The notes: generated by a model from the sequence alone, not told the origin. A stretch of DNA of 64,000 nt from Kumtagia sp963839725 (GCA_963839725.1 CAWIWT010000001.1:372001-436000), one strand, 5' to 3'. Positions 8,669 through 17,672 are shown, counted from the stretch's first letter. Program-made: numbers and translations.

Positions 8669-9210
8669 GATTGCTCCGTGATGCTTACCAGGGTGCCGCC
8701 CGGCGGGCAGTCGGCGGCGGCAAGATTGAGAAACGCCTCGCCATATGCGGCATGAACCTGCTCGGTGTCGGACTTGACCAGTTCGACGCGGGTATAGAAA
8801 GCCTGCGCGGCAAAGTTGTCGGTATCGACCGACAGCCGCATGTAATAGCCGCCGCGGTCGCGGGTGATCGCCGCCACGCGCCGCAGCAGCTTCGCGCCGA
8901 TGCCAAGACCGCGAAAGGCGTCATCGACATAAAGGTCCTGCACGTAAACGCCAGGCCTCCCGTGCCAGGTCGAAAAGCTGCGGAAGAATAGCGCGGCGCC
9001 GGCATTTTTCCCGTCGACTTCCGCAATCACGGTCTCGAAATGCGGATCGGGACCGAAGCCGTACTCAATAATGTCGCCGACGCCCGACCTGATCTTGTCC
9101 AGTTCGCCGACAGCGCGGGCGATGCCGATCAGGCAGTCGTGAATGTACTGCGCATCCGCGACCGTCGCTGGACGAATGGTAACGTCCGGCTTTGCTTCGT
9201 TCGAACTCAT
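8665..9210 (-). CDS. GNAT family N-acetyltransferase
   Basis: The product is 181 residues with a single GNAT domain. The YVQDLYVDDAFRGLGIGAKLL stretch covers strand 4 and the acetyl-CoA pyrophosphate-binding loop (RGLGIG in place of the canonical Q/RxxGxG/A). The strand pattern resembles the diamine/thialysine acetyltransferase group, which would agree with the coupled polyamine deacetylase-like gene, but that is inference. It appears to be the first gene of a leftward unit GNAT, HDAC-like, RpiB. A repeat-rich region lies upstream. Confidence 0.82.
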   Translation of the reverse strand: MSSNEAKPDVTIRPATVADAQYIHDCLIGIARAVGELDKIRSGVGDIIEYGFGPDPHFETVIAEVDGKNAGAALFFRSFSTWHGRPGVYVQDLYVDDAFRGLGIGAKLLRRVAAITRDRGGYYMRLSVDTDNFAAQAFYTRVELVKSDTEQVHAAYGEAFLNLAAADCPPGGTLVSITEQS

Positions 9211-9246
9211 CGAAGGCTCTCTCCGGCGACGAAATGAAATGGAGAG

Positions 9247-9640
9247 CGCCCCTTCACACCCCCCTCTGGCCTGCCGGCCATCTCCCCCAAAAAGGGGGAG
9301 ATCAGCAGCTTTCGCGCCCTCGCCCCCTCATCAATGTCGGAGACTGGCGAAGACCAAGATGGCGGCTCATCTCCCCCCTTGAGGGCAGGGCTATCGCACA
9401 TGGAAATGTTGGATGGTTTGACGGCTTTAATACCCCCACCCCTAACCCCTCCCCTCAAGGGGGAGGGGGACTCTGACGGCTGCCCTGCCGCACAAAATTG
9501 TCGACGTTTGATGCCAAGCGGCGATGCAGCAAGTCCCCCTCCCCCTTGAGGGGAGGGGTTAGGGGTGGGGGTATTTTCATATGCGATAGCCCTGCCCTTG
9601 GAGGGGAGATGTCCGGCAGGCCGGACGGGGGTGTGAGAGA
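9247..9640. repeat. Nested palindromic intergenic repeat cluster
   Basis: The 461-bp gap between the GNAT and BKACE genes has no gene and is filled with symmetric sequence. The segments at about 9430-9471 and 9532-9573 are exact 42-nt inverted copies (core CCCCTCCCCTCAAGGGGGAG). Outside these, GGGCAGGGCTATCGC and its inverse lie near 9383 and 9585. The outermost arms, CCTGCCGG followed by CATCTCCCC, are also inverted. This matches the REP-like elements of Rhizobiales genomes and probably sits between transcription units. Confidence 0.8.
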
Positions 9641-9671
9641 GCACAACCATGTCAGCTCGAAGTCCATCCCA

Positions 9672-10607
9672 TCAAAACGCCACCCTGTCCCCGCCCTTTA
9701 GCGCCAGCATCTCGCGCGCTTCGGCAGGCGTGGCTACGTCCAGCGAAAGCGATTCCAGAATGGAGCGGATGCGGCGAACCTGGTCCGCATTGGAGCGCGC
9801 GAGATCGCGACCGTCGAACAGGCTGTCCTCCATCCCGACGCGGACATTGCCGCCCATCGTCGCCGCCATGGTGATCAGCGGCATCTGGGCGCGGCCGGCC
9901 GCCAGCACCGAGAACCGATAGTCGTCGCCGAACAGTTTGTCGGCGATGCGCTTCATGTGGCTGAGATTGTCCGGATCCGCGCCGATGCCGCCCAAAATGC
10001 CAAGCACGAACTGGATGAACAACGGCCCTTTCACCAGCCCGCGGTCGCGGAAATGCGCGAGCGAATAGAGATGGCCGACATCGTAGCATTCGAACTCGAA
10101 CCGGGTGCCGCAACCTCGGCCGAGTCGGACGAGAATGTCCTCGATGTCGGCGAAGGTGTTCTTGAAGATGGTCGAGCGCGTCGCCTCAAGCAGCTTCGGT
10201 TCCCATTCATGCTTCCATTCGCGCGGGCGGTCGAGCATCGGAAATAGAGCGAAGTTCATGGAGCCCATGTTGAGCGAGCACATTTCCGGCTCGGCCTGCA
10301 GCGACGCTGCCAGCCGTTCGTCGAGGGTCATCAGCGACGAGCCGCCGGTCGAGATGTTGATGACGGCGTCGGTCGCTTGCTTGATGCGCGGCAGAAATTG
10401 CATGAACACGGTCGGATCGGCAGTCGGGCGCCCATCGTTCGGGCTGCGCGCATGCAGGTGCAGGATCGACGCGCCAGCCTCCGCCGCCGCGATGGCTTCC
10501 GCCGCGATCTGGTCCGGCGTTACCGGCAGATAGGGCGACATGGACGGCGTGTGCACCGAGCCGGTGACCGCGCAGGTGATAACGACTTTTCGCGCCGGCT
10601 TCGCCAT
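9672..10607 (-). CDS. BKACE family (DUF849) beta-keto acid cleavage enzyme
   Basis: This 311-residue protein begins with the typical VVITCAVTGSVHTPSMSPYLP and contains ILHLHARSPNDGRPT, whose His-x-His binds the catalytic zinc. The family condenses a beta-keto acid with acetyl-CoA and splits it into a CoA ester and acetoacetate. The founding member acts on 3-keto-5-aminohexanoate in lysine fermentation; others use different beta-keto acids. The gene follows the class III aminotransferase by 6 nt. The transaminase may therefore supply a keto acid for cleavage, but the substrate is unknown. Confidence 0.87.
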   Translation of the reverse strand: MAKPARKVVITCAVTGSVHTPSMSPYLPVTPDQIAAEAIAAAEAGASILHLHARSPNDGRPTADPTVFMQFLPRIKQATDAVINISTGGSSLMTLDERLAASLQAEPEMCSLNMGSMNFALFPMLDRPREWKHEWEPKLLEATRSTIFKNTFADIEDILVRLGRGCGTRFEFECYDVGHLYSLAHFRDRGLVKGPLFIQFVLGILGGIGADPDNLSHMKRIADKLFGDDYRFSVLAAGRAQMPLITMAATMGGNVRVGMEDSLFDGRDLARSNADQVRRIRSILESLSLDVATPAEAREMLALKGGDRVAF

Positions 10608-10613
10608 TGTCGC

Positions 10614-11981
10614 CTATCCTCGGTTCGACATCGGCAGGTCGAGATCCCGCGCTACGACTTCCAGCGCATCGCCCAGGATCGAGACGATCTCGCCAATCTG
10701 TTGGCGCGTTACGATGAGCGGCGGCGCAACCATGATGTAGTCCCCCTGCACACCACCCTTGACCCGCCGCGAATAAACGATCAGGCCGCGCGCATAAGCG
10801 GCGGCAAGTATCTTCTGGTGGGCAAGGAACTTGGCCGGCAGAGCTTGCATCGTCGCCGGGTCGGCCACCAATTCGATCGCCGTCATCAAACCCTTGCCGC
10901 GAACATCGCCAATGAACGGAAACCGCTTCGCCAGGTCGCGCAGGCCGTCCATCAGCACGTGACCCATCGCTGCTGCGTTCTCGGTGAGGTTCAGCCGATC
11001 CATCTCGTTGATGATGGCGACGCCTGCGGCGCAAGCCAGCGGGTTGCCGGCATAGGTGTGGCCATGCTGAAAGCCGCCCATGGCGAGAACCGGCTTTACG
11101 ATGCGCTCGGGTGCTGCCAGCGCGCCGAGCGGAACATAGCCCGAGCCGATGCCCTTCGACAGCGAGACGATGTCGGGCTTGCAATCCCAGTGATCGCCGC
11201 CAAGGAATTTCCCGGTGCGGCCGACGCCGCTCATCACTTCATCATGGATGAGCAGGATACCGTACTGGTCGCAGATCTCGCGGATGCGCGCATAATAGCT
11301 GTCGGGCGCAACCAGCGCGCCTGTCGCCGCGCCGCCGATCGGCTCCATGATGAAGGCCAGGACCATCTCCGGTCCCTCGGCCAGGATCTTTTCCTCCAGC
11401 ATGTCGGCATAGCGGATCCCGCGCTGTTCCATGGAGAGGTTGTCGCGGTCGCGATAGGCGGTCGGCGCCGGCACGGTCGGCATGACGCGCATCTGATCGG
11501 CGAAGGTATCGGTCAGCAGGCCGTCGCCGGTGACCGCCAGCGAGCCATAAGTGCCGCCATGATAAGACGGCATGCGGGCGATCACCTTCCAGCGATTCTG
11601 CTGACCGGTCGCCACCGCCCATTGACGCGCCAGTTTCAGGCAGGATTCCACCGCTTCAGAACCGCCGGAGACGAAGAATATCCGATCGAGGCCGTTTGGC
11701 AGGCGGTCCGCAAGCTGCCGCGCCAGTTCCTCCGCCGGTTCGTTCTCGAAGTGCAAGCGATAGGCGAAGGTCGTGCGCTCCATCTGCCGCTTCATCGCGT
11801 CAAGGACGGCGCGGTTGCCGTAGCCAAGATTGACGGCGAGCGGCCCACTGGAACCGTCGATGAAACGCCTGCCGTCCTCGGTCCACAGGTAGATGCCTTC
11901 GGCGCGATCGACGACCGGCCGGCGCAAATCGGCAAGGTAGAAAAGATTAGAGGGACGGGGGCTTGTTGCAGTATCGTTCAT
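10614..11981 (-). CDS. Class III PLP-dependent aminotransferase
   Basis: The 455-residue product is a fold-type I aminotransferase of the omega-amino acid/4-aminobutyrate group. SGGSEAVESCLKLAR is the PLP phosphate-binding segment. The aspartate that contacts the pyridine nitrogen lies in LLIHDEVMSGVGRTG. The Schiff-base lysine is in VSLSKGIGSGYVPLGA. Such enzymes move an amino group from an amine or omega-amino acid to pyruvate or 2-oxoglutarate. It lies between a dimethylformamidase-like gene (112 nt upstream) and BKACE (6 nt downstream) on one strand, which suggests a nitrogen-compound degradation operon. Confidence 0.9.
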   Translation of the reverse strand: MNDTATSPRPSNLFYLADLRRPVVDRAEGIYLWTEDGRRFIDGSSGPLAVNLGYGNRAVLDAMKRQMERTTFAYRLHFENEPAEELARQLADRLPNGLDRIFFVSGGSEAVESCLKLARQWAVATGQQNRWKVIARMPSYHGGTYGSLAVTGDGLLTDTFADQMRVMPTVPAPTAYRDRDNLSMEQRGIRYADMLEEKILAEGPEMVLAFIMEPIGGAATGALVAPDSYYARIREICDQYGILLIHDEVMSGVGRTGKFLGGDHWDCKPDIVSLSKGIGSGYVPLGALAAPERIVKPVLAMGGFQHGHTYAGNPLACAAGVAIINEMDRLNLTENAAAMGHVLMDGLRDLAKRFPFIGDVRGKGLMTAIELVADPATMQALPAKFLAHQKILAAAYARGLIVYSRRVKGGVQGDYIMVAPPLIVTRQQIGEIVSILGDALEVVARDLDLPMSNRG

Positions 11982-12092
11982 GGCTTGATTTGGTTCTCTT
12001 GGTCACAAGCGGCGGAATGAGGCTTGAACGGTTCGTAATGCCCCCTCTCCGCTGCCTTCCTAGATATCTAGTTTCGTCCTGTCACTGGCCCG

Positions 12093-13724
12093 TCAGCGCT
12101 GCAAATAGCGGTCCAGCACGTTTGCAGTCACCTTTTCCACCATCGCATCCTTACGCAGCAGGCCGGCCACCCATTCGCAACTGCCGGCATGGAAGACGTC
12201 GCCCTTGCCTTTGGCGAAGTTGACGATCATGCCGTTGCCACGCTTGACCTTGTCGATCGTCTCGCGCGTCGCCTCGCCATACAGCGTCTCTGCGGCGAAA
12301 ACGGCATCCTCGTCGTTGAGGAAGCCCGCTGGAACGTCGGCGCTCTCCTCGACCAGCGAGGCCATTCCCATCCCCAGAATCTGCACTCCCGCCGGCGGCG
12401 AGCCTACGCCCGTCGGTTCGGGCAGGCCGTTCCGAACGATGCAGTCGAGACCATCGACCTCGTAGCCGTAAATGTGGCTTTCGGCGCCAAGCACATCGCC
12501 ATAGTAGATGCCGGTGCCGCGAAACGCCCAATGCTCCGGGCGATAGATCGGAAAGCCACGCACTCCACGCGGCATGCAGCCGCCCCATCCCGCATAAACG
12601 CCAGCGGTGGCATTCAGGCCGAACGTCGTCGCGCCCGGTCTGCCGATTTCCGGAGCCTCCCAGGCGTTGGTGGTGCGGCTGGTATCGCTGCTGCGGTAAA
12701 CCGGATCCTCGGCACGGGCGCGGTACTTGTAGCAGACCTGCCGTTGTCCCTCATCCTCGAGCCGTGTCTGCCAGAGAAAGTTGCCGGCGAAGCGCGCAGC
12801 ACGCCCTCCCCGTTCGACGAAGGTATCGACCGCGTCGCGCATTTCCCACGTCCAGTATTCGTCGTGGCCGACGAAGACCGCACAGTCATAGCCGTCGAGG
12901 ATTTCGGGAGCGAAATGCAATTCGTGCTGAGTGGCAAGGTCGACCGCATAGCCCTGGCGTTCGGCCCAGCGGAAGAAATGGCTGTCGTAGCTCGCCCAGC
13001 CGGCCGAAGCGTATTTCTTCGAATGGCCGGTCGCGAACGCCCATTCCATATGTGGATAGCGTGGTTCGGTCACAGGCGGCATGTCGATCTCGATCGGCAC
13101 GCGCGGCGCTTCCGGCGGAAGCACCACAAAGCCGCGGCACCACGGGCGCTGCGTGCTGACGCTGGTGGCGTACTGATTGCGGTCCGGCCCGGTGATGCCC
13201 TGATAATGGTTCGACCCGCCCCAGGTGTTGTAGGCGGTCCATGTTCCGGTCGCGGCGATCTGCAGGATGCGCCCGGAATGCTTTGCAGGTTTCGGGCGCA
13301 AGATGAAGAGGTGGTAGCAGTGGATCGGTGCCCCTTTGCGCCCTTCCGCCCACAATGTGACGCGATAGGCGCCGGAGGGCCAACTTTCTTCGACGCGGAA
13401 TTCGAAAGACGCCTGCCAGCCACACCCCTCTACCGAACATTGGTCGGGCGTATCCTGCCAACTGGTATCAAGCCCCCGCCGTTCGAAAACCGGCGTCAGT
13501 TCGCTACCGTCGCGCGAAACGGCGATGTCGAAGCGCGGCGCAGTGGAACTCACGAACAGTGTGACTACGTCGCCCGGCGCGTAGGAGAAACGGTCGGTGT
13601 AACACCAGATCTCTCCCTTCTCGCCCTCCATTCCCGAATATTCGTAATAGTGCCCAAACACCGCCTCGCGGCGTTGCTCCGGCGTCAGGCCGAAATCGGG
13701 ATATACGGTTGGCAGATGCGGCAT
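12093..13724 (-). CDS. N,N-dimethylformamidase large-subunit-like protein
   Basis: From the ATG at 13724, preceded by TGAGG, the product is 543 residues. It resembles the large subunit of N,N-dimethylformamidase: an N-terminal beta-rich part with the YEYSGM and YAPGDVV region, and a C-terminal domain with the VGHDEYWTWEMRDAV and FAGNFLWQTR motifs. DMFase hydrolyses DMF to dimethylamine and formate and normally has a separate small subunit, which is not seen here. Many proteins of this family act on unknown amides. The gene is followed by an aminotransferase and BKACE, so an amide-derived amine may be the shared substrate; this is inference. Confidence 0.75.
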   Translation of the reverse strand: MPHLPTVYPDFGLTPEQRREAVFGHYYEYSGMEGEKGEIWCYTDRFSYAPGDVVTLFVSSTAPRFDIAVSRDGSELTPVFERRGLDTSWQDTPDQCSVEGCGWQASFEFRVEESWPSGAYRVTLWAEGRKGAPIHCYHLFILRPKPAKHSGRILQIAATGTWTAYNTWGGSNHYQGITGPDRNQYATSVSTQRPWCRGFVVLPPEAPRVPIEIDMPPVTEPRYPHMEWAFATGHSKKYASAGWASYDSHFFRWAERQGYAVDLATQHELHFAPEILDGYDCAVFVGHDEYWTWEMRDAVDTFVERGGRAARFAGNFLWQTRLEDEGQRQVCYKYRARAEDPVYRSSDTSRTTNAWEAPEIGRPGATTFGLNATAGVYAGWGGCMPRGVRGFPIYRPEHWAFRGTGIYYGDVLGAESHIYGYEVDGLDCIVRNGLPEPTGVGSPPAGVQILGMGMASLVEESADVPAGFLNDEDAVFAAETLYGEATRETIDKVKRGNGMIVNFAKGKGDVFHAGSCEWVAGLLRKDAMVEKVTANVLDRYLQR

Positions 13725-13731
13725 GGTTTGC

Positions 13732-13743
13732 CTCAATATTGAG
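13732..13743. promoter_or_regulatory. Perfect palindrome overlapping the ribosome binding site of the dimethylformamidase-like gene
   Basis: CTCAATATTGAG is a 12-nt perfect palindrome. Its left half, read on the minus strand, supplies the TGAGG Shine-Dalgarno of the leftward gene starting at 13724. It could be an operator, or chance symmetry. Confidence 0.35.
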
Positions 13744-13959
13744 TAGACTGGCGCCAGAGCTTGTCTTCGCCCCCTTCACCCGAGTGAAGGGCGACGACCA
13801 GCAAACGCGCGACAGCGAGCAATCAAGATCGCGCATACTGCCCGGTCAAGCGGCGAAGCCCAATCCTTCCCAACTCTTTGTTTGGTCCAGACTCTCGCAG
13901 TCGTGGCGAAACTGGATAGTATGCGCGCCGCCGACGGCCCGAACGCGGAGGGGAACTGC

Positions 13960-15117
13960 ATGACCGACCTGTTGCAACTGCCTGGCGACGGCGTTTTTCT
14001 TGGCCGGGTAAGCGCGCCCGATGCGGCTCATCCGCTGGTCGTGGCGGCGCGTGGTGGAGAGGCGATCGACATAACGGCGAAAGCCGCGCCGACCGTTCGC
14101 GACATTTGCGAGATGGACGATCCTGCCGCCTATGTGCGCGCGGCAAAGGGCCGGTCGCTGGGCGCGACCGACGACATTGCCGGCAATAGTTTCAAGGCCA
14201 GGCGCGATCCCGGCAAGCCGCATTTCCTGTCACCTGTCGATCTTCAGGCGGTCAAAGCCTCGGGCGTGACGTTTGTGGTCAGCCTGCTGGAGCGCGTCAT
14301 CGAGGAACAGGCGCGCGGCAATCCGGAAAAGGCTGATGCCATCCGCGCCGATATCGCCACACTGATCGGCCACGATCTTTCGAAGCTGAAGCCCGGCTCG
14401 CCGGAAGCCATGGAAATCAAGCGCAAGCTTATCGAGCGCGGTGCGTGGTCGCAGTATCTGGAGGTCGGCATCGGCCCCGACGCCGAAATATTCACCAAAT
14501 GCCAGCCCATGGCGTCGGTCGGCTTCGGCGCCGATGTCGGGCTGCACCCCGTTTCGACCTGGAATAATCCGGAACCTGAAATCGCGGTCATCGCGGCCAG
14601 CAGCGGCAGGATCGTCGGGGCGGCACTCGGCAACGACGTCAACCTGCGCGATGTCGAGGGGCGTTCGGCGCTGCTGCTCGGCAAGGCCAAGGACAACAAT
14701 GCGTCAGCCGCTCTCGGGCCGCTCATCCGGCTGTTCGACGACACTTTCTCCATTGGTGACGTGAAGAATGCCAAGGTCCGGCTAAAGGTAGAGGGCGACG
14801 ACGGCTTTCTGCTCGAAGGTTCAAGCTCAATGGCCGAGATCAGCCGCTCGCCCGAGGAACTGGTCGCCGCAGCCATGGGCGCGCATCATCAATATCCCGA
14901 TGGCATGGCGCTCTATCTTGGCACCATGTTCGTGCCCTCGAAGGATCGCGGCGAGAAGGGCAAGGGCTTCACCCACAAGAGTGGAGACATGGTCACCATC
15001 GCCACCGAAAAGCTCGGTGCACTGACCAACCGCGTGCGGCTCTCGACCGAATGCCCGCCCTGGACCTACGGAACAAGCCGCCTGATGCGCGATCTGGCAA
15101 AGGCGGGATTGATTTGA
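13960..15117 (+). CDS. Fumarylacetoacetate hydrolase family protein, possible 2-keto-3-deoxy-pentonate dehydratase (XylX-like)
   Basis: The start at 13960 has GGAGGGGAAC just upstream and gives 385 residues. This length, with a long N-terminal extension before the FAH domain, matches the FAH subgroup that includes 2-keto-3-deoxy-D-xylonate dehydratase of the Weimberg pathway. The metal-binding region includes PEPEIAVIAASSGRIVG. The C-terminus has YLGTMFVPSKDRG and GFTHKSGDMVTI. It is divergent from the dimethylformamidase-like gene and convergent with fuconate dehydratase. A sugar-acid role fits the following locus, but the family label is firmer than the substrate. Confidence 0.75.
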   Translation: MTDLLQLPGDGVFLGRVSAPDAAHPLVVAARGGEAIDITAKAAPTVRDICEMDDPAAYVRAAKGRSLGATDDIAGNSFKARRDPGKPHFLSPVDLQAVKASGVTFVVSLLERVIEEQARGNPEKADAIRADIATLIGHDLSKLKPGSPEAMEIKRKLIERGAWSQYLEVGIGPDAEIFTKCQPMASVGFGADVGLHPVSTWNNPEPEIAVIAASSGRIVGAALGNDVNLRDVEGRSALLLGKAKDNNASAALGPLIRLFDDTFSIGDVKNAKVRLKVEGDDGFLLEGSSSMAEISRSPEELVAAAMGAHHQYPDGMALYLGTMFVPSKDRGEKGKGFTHKSGDMVTIATEKLGALTNRVRLSTECPPWTYGTSRLMRDLAKAGLI

Positions 15118-15122
15118 GGCGC

Positions 15123-15280
15123 CCTTACCCTCCCCCTTGTGGGGAGGGTCGGCGAGCCAACTGAGCGAAGCGAAGATTGCGGGGTGGGGGTAAATTTCGA
15201 TAACCGCCTCTATCCCCACCCCGCGTCGGTCGCGCATTCTGCGCGACGTGCTCCGCGACCCTCCCCACAAGGGGAGGGTA
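15123..15280. repeat. Inverted repeat between convergent genes
   Basis: TACCCTCCCCCTTGTGGGGAGGG near the left end and CCCTCCCCACAAGGGGAGGGTA at the right end are inverted copies. Between them GGGGTGGGGGTAAATTTCGATAA and TATCCCCACCCC form an inner pair. The element fills the gap between two convergent genes and may help end transcription. Confidence 0.75.
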
Positions 15281-15284
15281 AAGC

Positions 15285-16559
15285 TCACCGCTTGAACTCA
15301 TAGTCCGCGATCGACTGCGGCTTCATCTCGATGGAAAAGCCCGGCAGTTTCGGCGGCATATAGGCGGCATTCTCGATGACGCAGGGGTCGAGAAAATGCT
15401 CATGCAAGTGGTCGACAAACTCGATCACACGACCATCCTTGGTGCTGGACACAGCAATAAAGTCGATCATCGAAAGGTGCTGGACATATTCACACAGGCC
15501 AACGCCGCCGGCATGCGGCCACACCGGCAGGCCGTATTTGGCAGCCATCAACAGCACCGATAGGACCTCATTGAGGCCGCCCATGCGGCAGGCGTCGATC
15601 TGCACGATGTCGATCGCGCCACCGGCGATCATCTGCTTGAAGATGATGCGGTTCTGGCACATTTCGCCGGTTGCGACCTTCACCGGCGCGACGCCCTGGC
15701 GAATGGCGCGATGACCAGCAACGTCGTCGGGGCTGGTCGGCTCCTCGATGAAATAGGGGTTTGCGAAGGCAAGTTTCTTCACCCAGTCGATCGCCTGCCC
15801 GACCTCCCACACCTGATTGGCGTCAATCATCATGAAGCGATCGGGACCGAGAACTTCACGCGCGATCCGCAGGCGGCGGATGTCGTCGTCAAGATCGCGG
15901 CCGACCTTCATCTTGACGTGGTTGAAGCCAGCGTCGACCGCTTCCTGACAGAGCCGCCGAAGCTTGTCATCCGAGTAGCCCAGCCAACCGGCTGAGGTCG
16001 TGTAGCAGGCATAGCCCTCGCGTTCGAGCTCAGCGATGCGCTGCTGCTTGCCCGGCTCCGCTGCCCGCAGGATAGCCAGGGCTTCCTCTGGCGTGATCGC
16101 GTCGGTGAGGTAGCGGAAATCCACGATGCTGACGATTTCCTCCGGGCTCATTTCCGCGACCAGCCGCCATACCGGCTTGCCCACTTCCTTCGCCCAGAGG
16201 TCCCACACCGCATTGACCACCGCTCCGGTGGCAAGATGCATCGCGCCCTTGTCCGGGCCGATCCAGCGCAACTGGCTGTCACCGGTGACATGCCGCCAGA
16301 AGCGACCGGGCTCCGCCTTGATCCAGTCGAGTTCGAGTCCGACCAGCAGATGCCGCATCGACTCGATGGCGTGGCAACATATGTCGTTGCCGCGCCCGAT
16401 GGTGAAGGTCAGTCCGTGGCCTTGATGCGGGCCGTCCGTTTCGAGAACGACATACGCCGCCGAATAGTCCGGATCGGGGTTCATCGCGTCCGACCCATCC
16501 AGGCTCTGGGACGTCGGGAAGCGCAGATCGTGGGTGCGCAGACCGGTGATGCGGGTCAT
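15285..16559 (-). CDS. fucD: L-fuconate dehydratase (enolase superfamily)
   Basis: This 424-residue protein carries the mandelate racemase subgroup residues: KMKVGRDLDDD with the Lys-x-Lys base, DANQVWEVG and EEPTSPDD as metal ligands, and WPHAGGVGLCEYVQH with the active-site His. The full-length pattern, including SLDGSDAMNPDPDYSAAY near the N-terminus, matches L-fuconate dehydratases. The reaction converts L-fuconate to 2-keto-3-deoxy-L-fuconate. The start has GGGAG seven bases upstream. Next on the same strand upstream are the FAH hydrolase and SDR that would act after it in the non-phosphorylative L-fucose pathway. Confidence 0.9.
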   Translation of the reverse strand: MTRITGLRTHDLRFPTSQSLDGSDAMNPDPDYSAAYVVLETDGPHQGHGLTFTIGRGNDICCHAIESMRHLLVGLELDWIKAEPGRFWRHVTGDSQLRWIGPDKGAMHLATGAVVNAVWDLWAKEVGKPVWRLVAEMSPEEIVSIVDFRYLTDAITPEEALAILRAAEPGKQQRIAELEREGYACYTTSAGWLGYSDDKLRRLCQEAVDAGFNHVKMKVGRDLDDDIRRLRIAREVLGPDRFMMIDANQVWEVGQAIDWVKKLAFANPYFIEEPTSPDDVAGHRAIRQGVAPVKVATGEMCQNRIIFKQMIAGGAIDIVQIDACRMGGLNEVLSVLLMAAKYGLPVWPHAGGVGLCEYVQHLSMIDFIAVSSTKDGRVIEFVDHLHEHFLDPCVIENAAYMPPKLPGFSIEMKPQSIADYEFKR

Positions 16560-16645
16560 GAAAAATCTCCCTTCATGTCACCGTCTGCCCGGCGCGCCGG
16601 ACACGTGTGGACTGGAGCCGCCGGAAGCGGCAGTCGTTGTTTTCA

Positions 16646-16779
16646 TGTACCCCCACCCCTACCCCTCCCCACAAGGAGGAGGGGATCGCTGCACCGTCCG
16701 CTCGGCCAATCGCGGAGGGTTAAAGAATAGCGCAAAGAGGTGAGGGCAAGTCCCCCTCCCCCTTGTGGGGGTGCTCTGA
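16646..16779. repeat. Inverted GC-rich repeat pair
   Basis: TACCCCCACCCCTACCCCTC at 16646 and the inverse-type AGTCCCCCTCCCCCTTGTGG at about 16748 belong to the same REP-like family as the cluster at 9247. The 248-nt gap between fuconate dehydratase and the FAH hydrolase holds nothing else recognisable. Confidence 0.65.
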
Positions 16780-16807
16780 AGGCCGCAACGGCCACCAGCC
16801 CCTGGCT

Positions 16808-17653
16808 CTAGACATCCGCGACGAATGTCTGCTTCTGCGTGCCGAGACCTTCGATTCCGAGTTCAACGACGTCGCCGGCCTTGAGATAGCGCGGCGGCTT
16901 AAGGCCCATGCCGACTCCGGGAGGCGTGCCGGTCGAAATGATGTCGCCCGGGCGCAGAGACATGAACTGCGACAGGTAGGAAACCAGATAGGCGACGCCA
17001 TAGACCATGGTCTTGGTCGAGCCGTTCTGCATCATCTGGCCGTTGACCTTCAGCCACATCGGCAGATTTTGCGGGTCGGCGACCTCGTCCTTGGTCACCA
17101 GCCACGGGCCTATCGGCCCAAACGTGTCGCACGACTTGCCCTTGGTCCACTGGCCATGACGTTCGGTCTGGAAGGCGCGCTCCGAAACGTCATGCGCGGT
17201 GCAGTAGCCGGCGACATAATCCAGCGCGTCTGCCTCAGAGACGTATTTCGCTGTCTTGCCGATGACGACGCCAAGTTCGACTTCCCAGTCAGTCTTCTGC
17301 GAGCCCCGCGGAATGATGACGTTGTCATTCGGGCCAACAATCGCCGAGGTTGCCTTCATGAAAATGATCGGCTCCGGCGGCACGGTGGCGCCGGTTTCGG
17401 CGGCGTGATCGGAATAGTTCAGACCGATGCAGATGAACTTTCCGGTGCCGGCGACACATGGGCCGAGGCGCGGATTGCCGGAAACCAGCGGCAGGCTTCC
17501 CAGATCGACCTTGGCCAGCGCCGTCAGCGACGACGGGTCGAGTTCGCTTCCGGCAAAGTCCAGCACATGGGCCGACAGGTCGCGGATATTGCCTTGTGCA
17601 TCAATAACACCCGGCTTCTCGCGCCCGGCTTCTCCAAAACGAACAAACTTCAT
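16808..17653 (-). CDS. FAH family hydrolase, probable 2,4-diketo-3-deoxy-L-fuconate hydrolase
   Basis: The start at 17653 gives 281 residues, typical of short FAH-fold hydrolases. FICIGLNYSDHAAETG, the metal-binding DWEVELGVVIGK and the C-terminal ISTGTPPGVGMG are visible. Close relatives are often labelled ureidoglycolate lyase, but in this setting a diketo-acid hydrolase that splits 2,4-diketo-3-deoxy-L-fuconate into pyruvate and L-lactate is more likely. The SDR immediately upstream (19 nt from its stop) would make that substrate. Substrate assignment is from context. Confidence 0.8.
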   Translation of the reverse strand: MKFVRFGEAGREKPGVIDAQGNIRDLSAHVLDFAGSELDPSSLTALAKVDLGSLPLVSGNPRLGPCVAGTGKFICIGLNYSDHAAETGATVPPEPIIFMKATSAIVGPNDNVIIPRGSQKTDWEVELGVVIGKTAKYVSEADALDYVAGYCTAHDVSERAFQTERHGQWTKGKSCDTFGPIGPWLVTKDEVADPQNLPMWLKVNGQMMQNGSTKTMVYGVAYLVSYLSQFMSLRPGDIISTGTPPGVGMGLKPPRYLKAGDVVELGIEGLGTQKQTFVADV

Positions 17654-17672
17654 ACCCTGTCTCCCCATTGGC

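Noticed and set aside
10377..12020. A 547-codon plus-strand frame
   Set aside because: It lies antisense to the aminotransferase and BKACE genes, which show clear catalytic motifs; its protein has no recognisable domain.
12189..13742. A 517-codon plus-strand frame
   Set aside because: It is antisense to the dimethylformamidase-like gene and has no domain or ribosome binding site.
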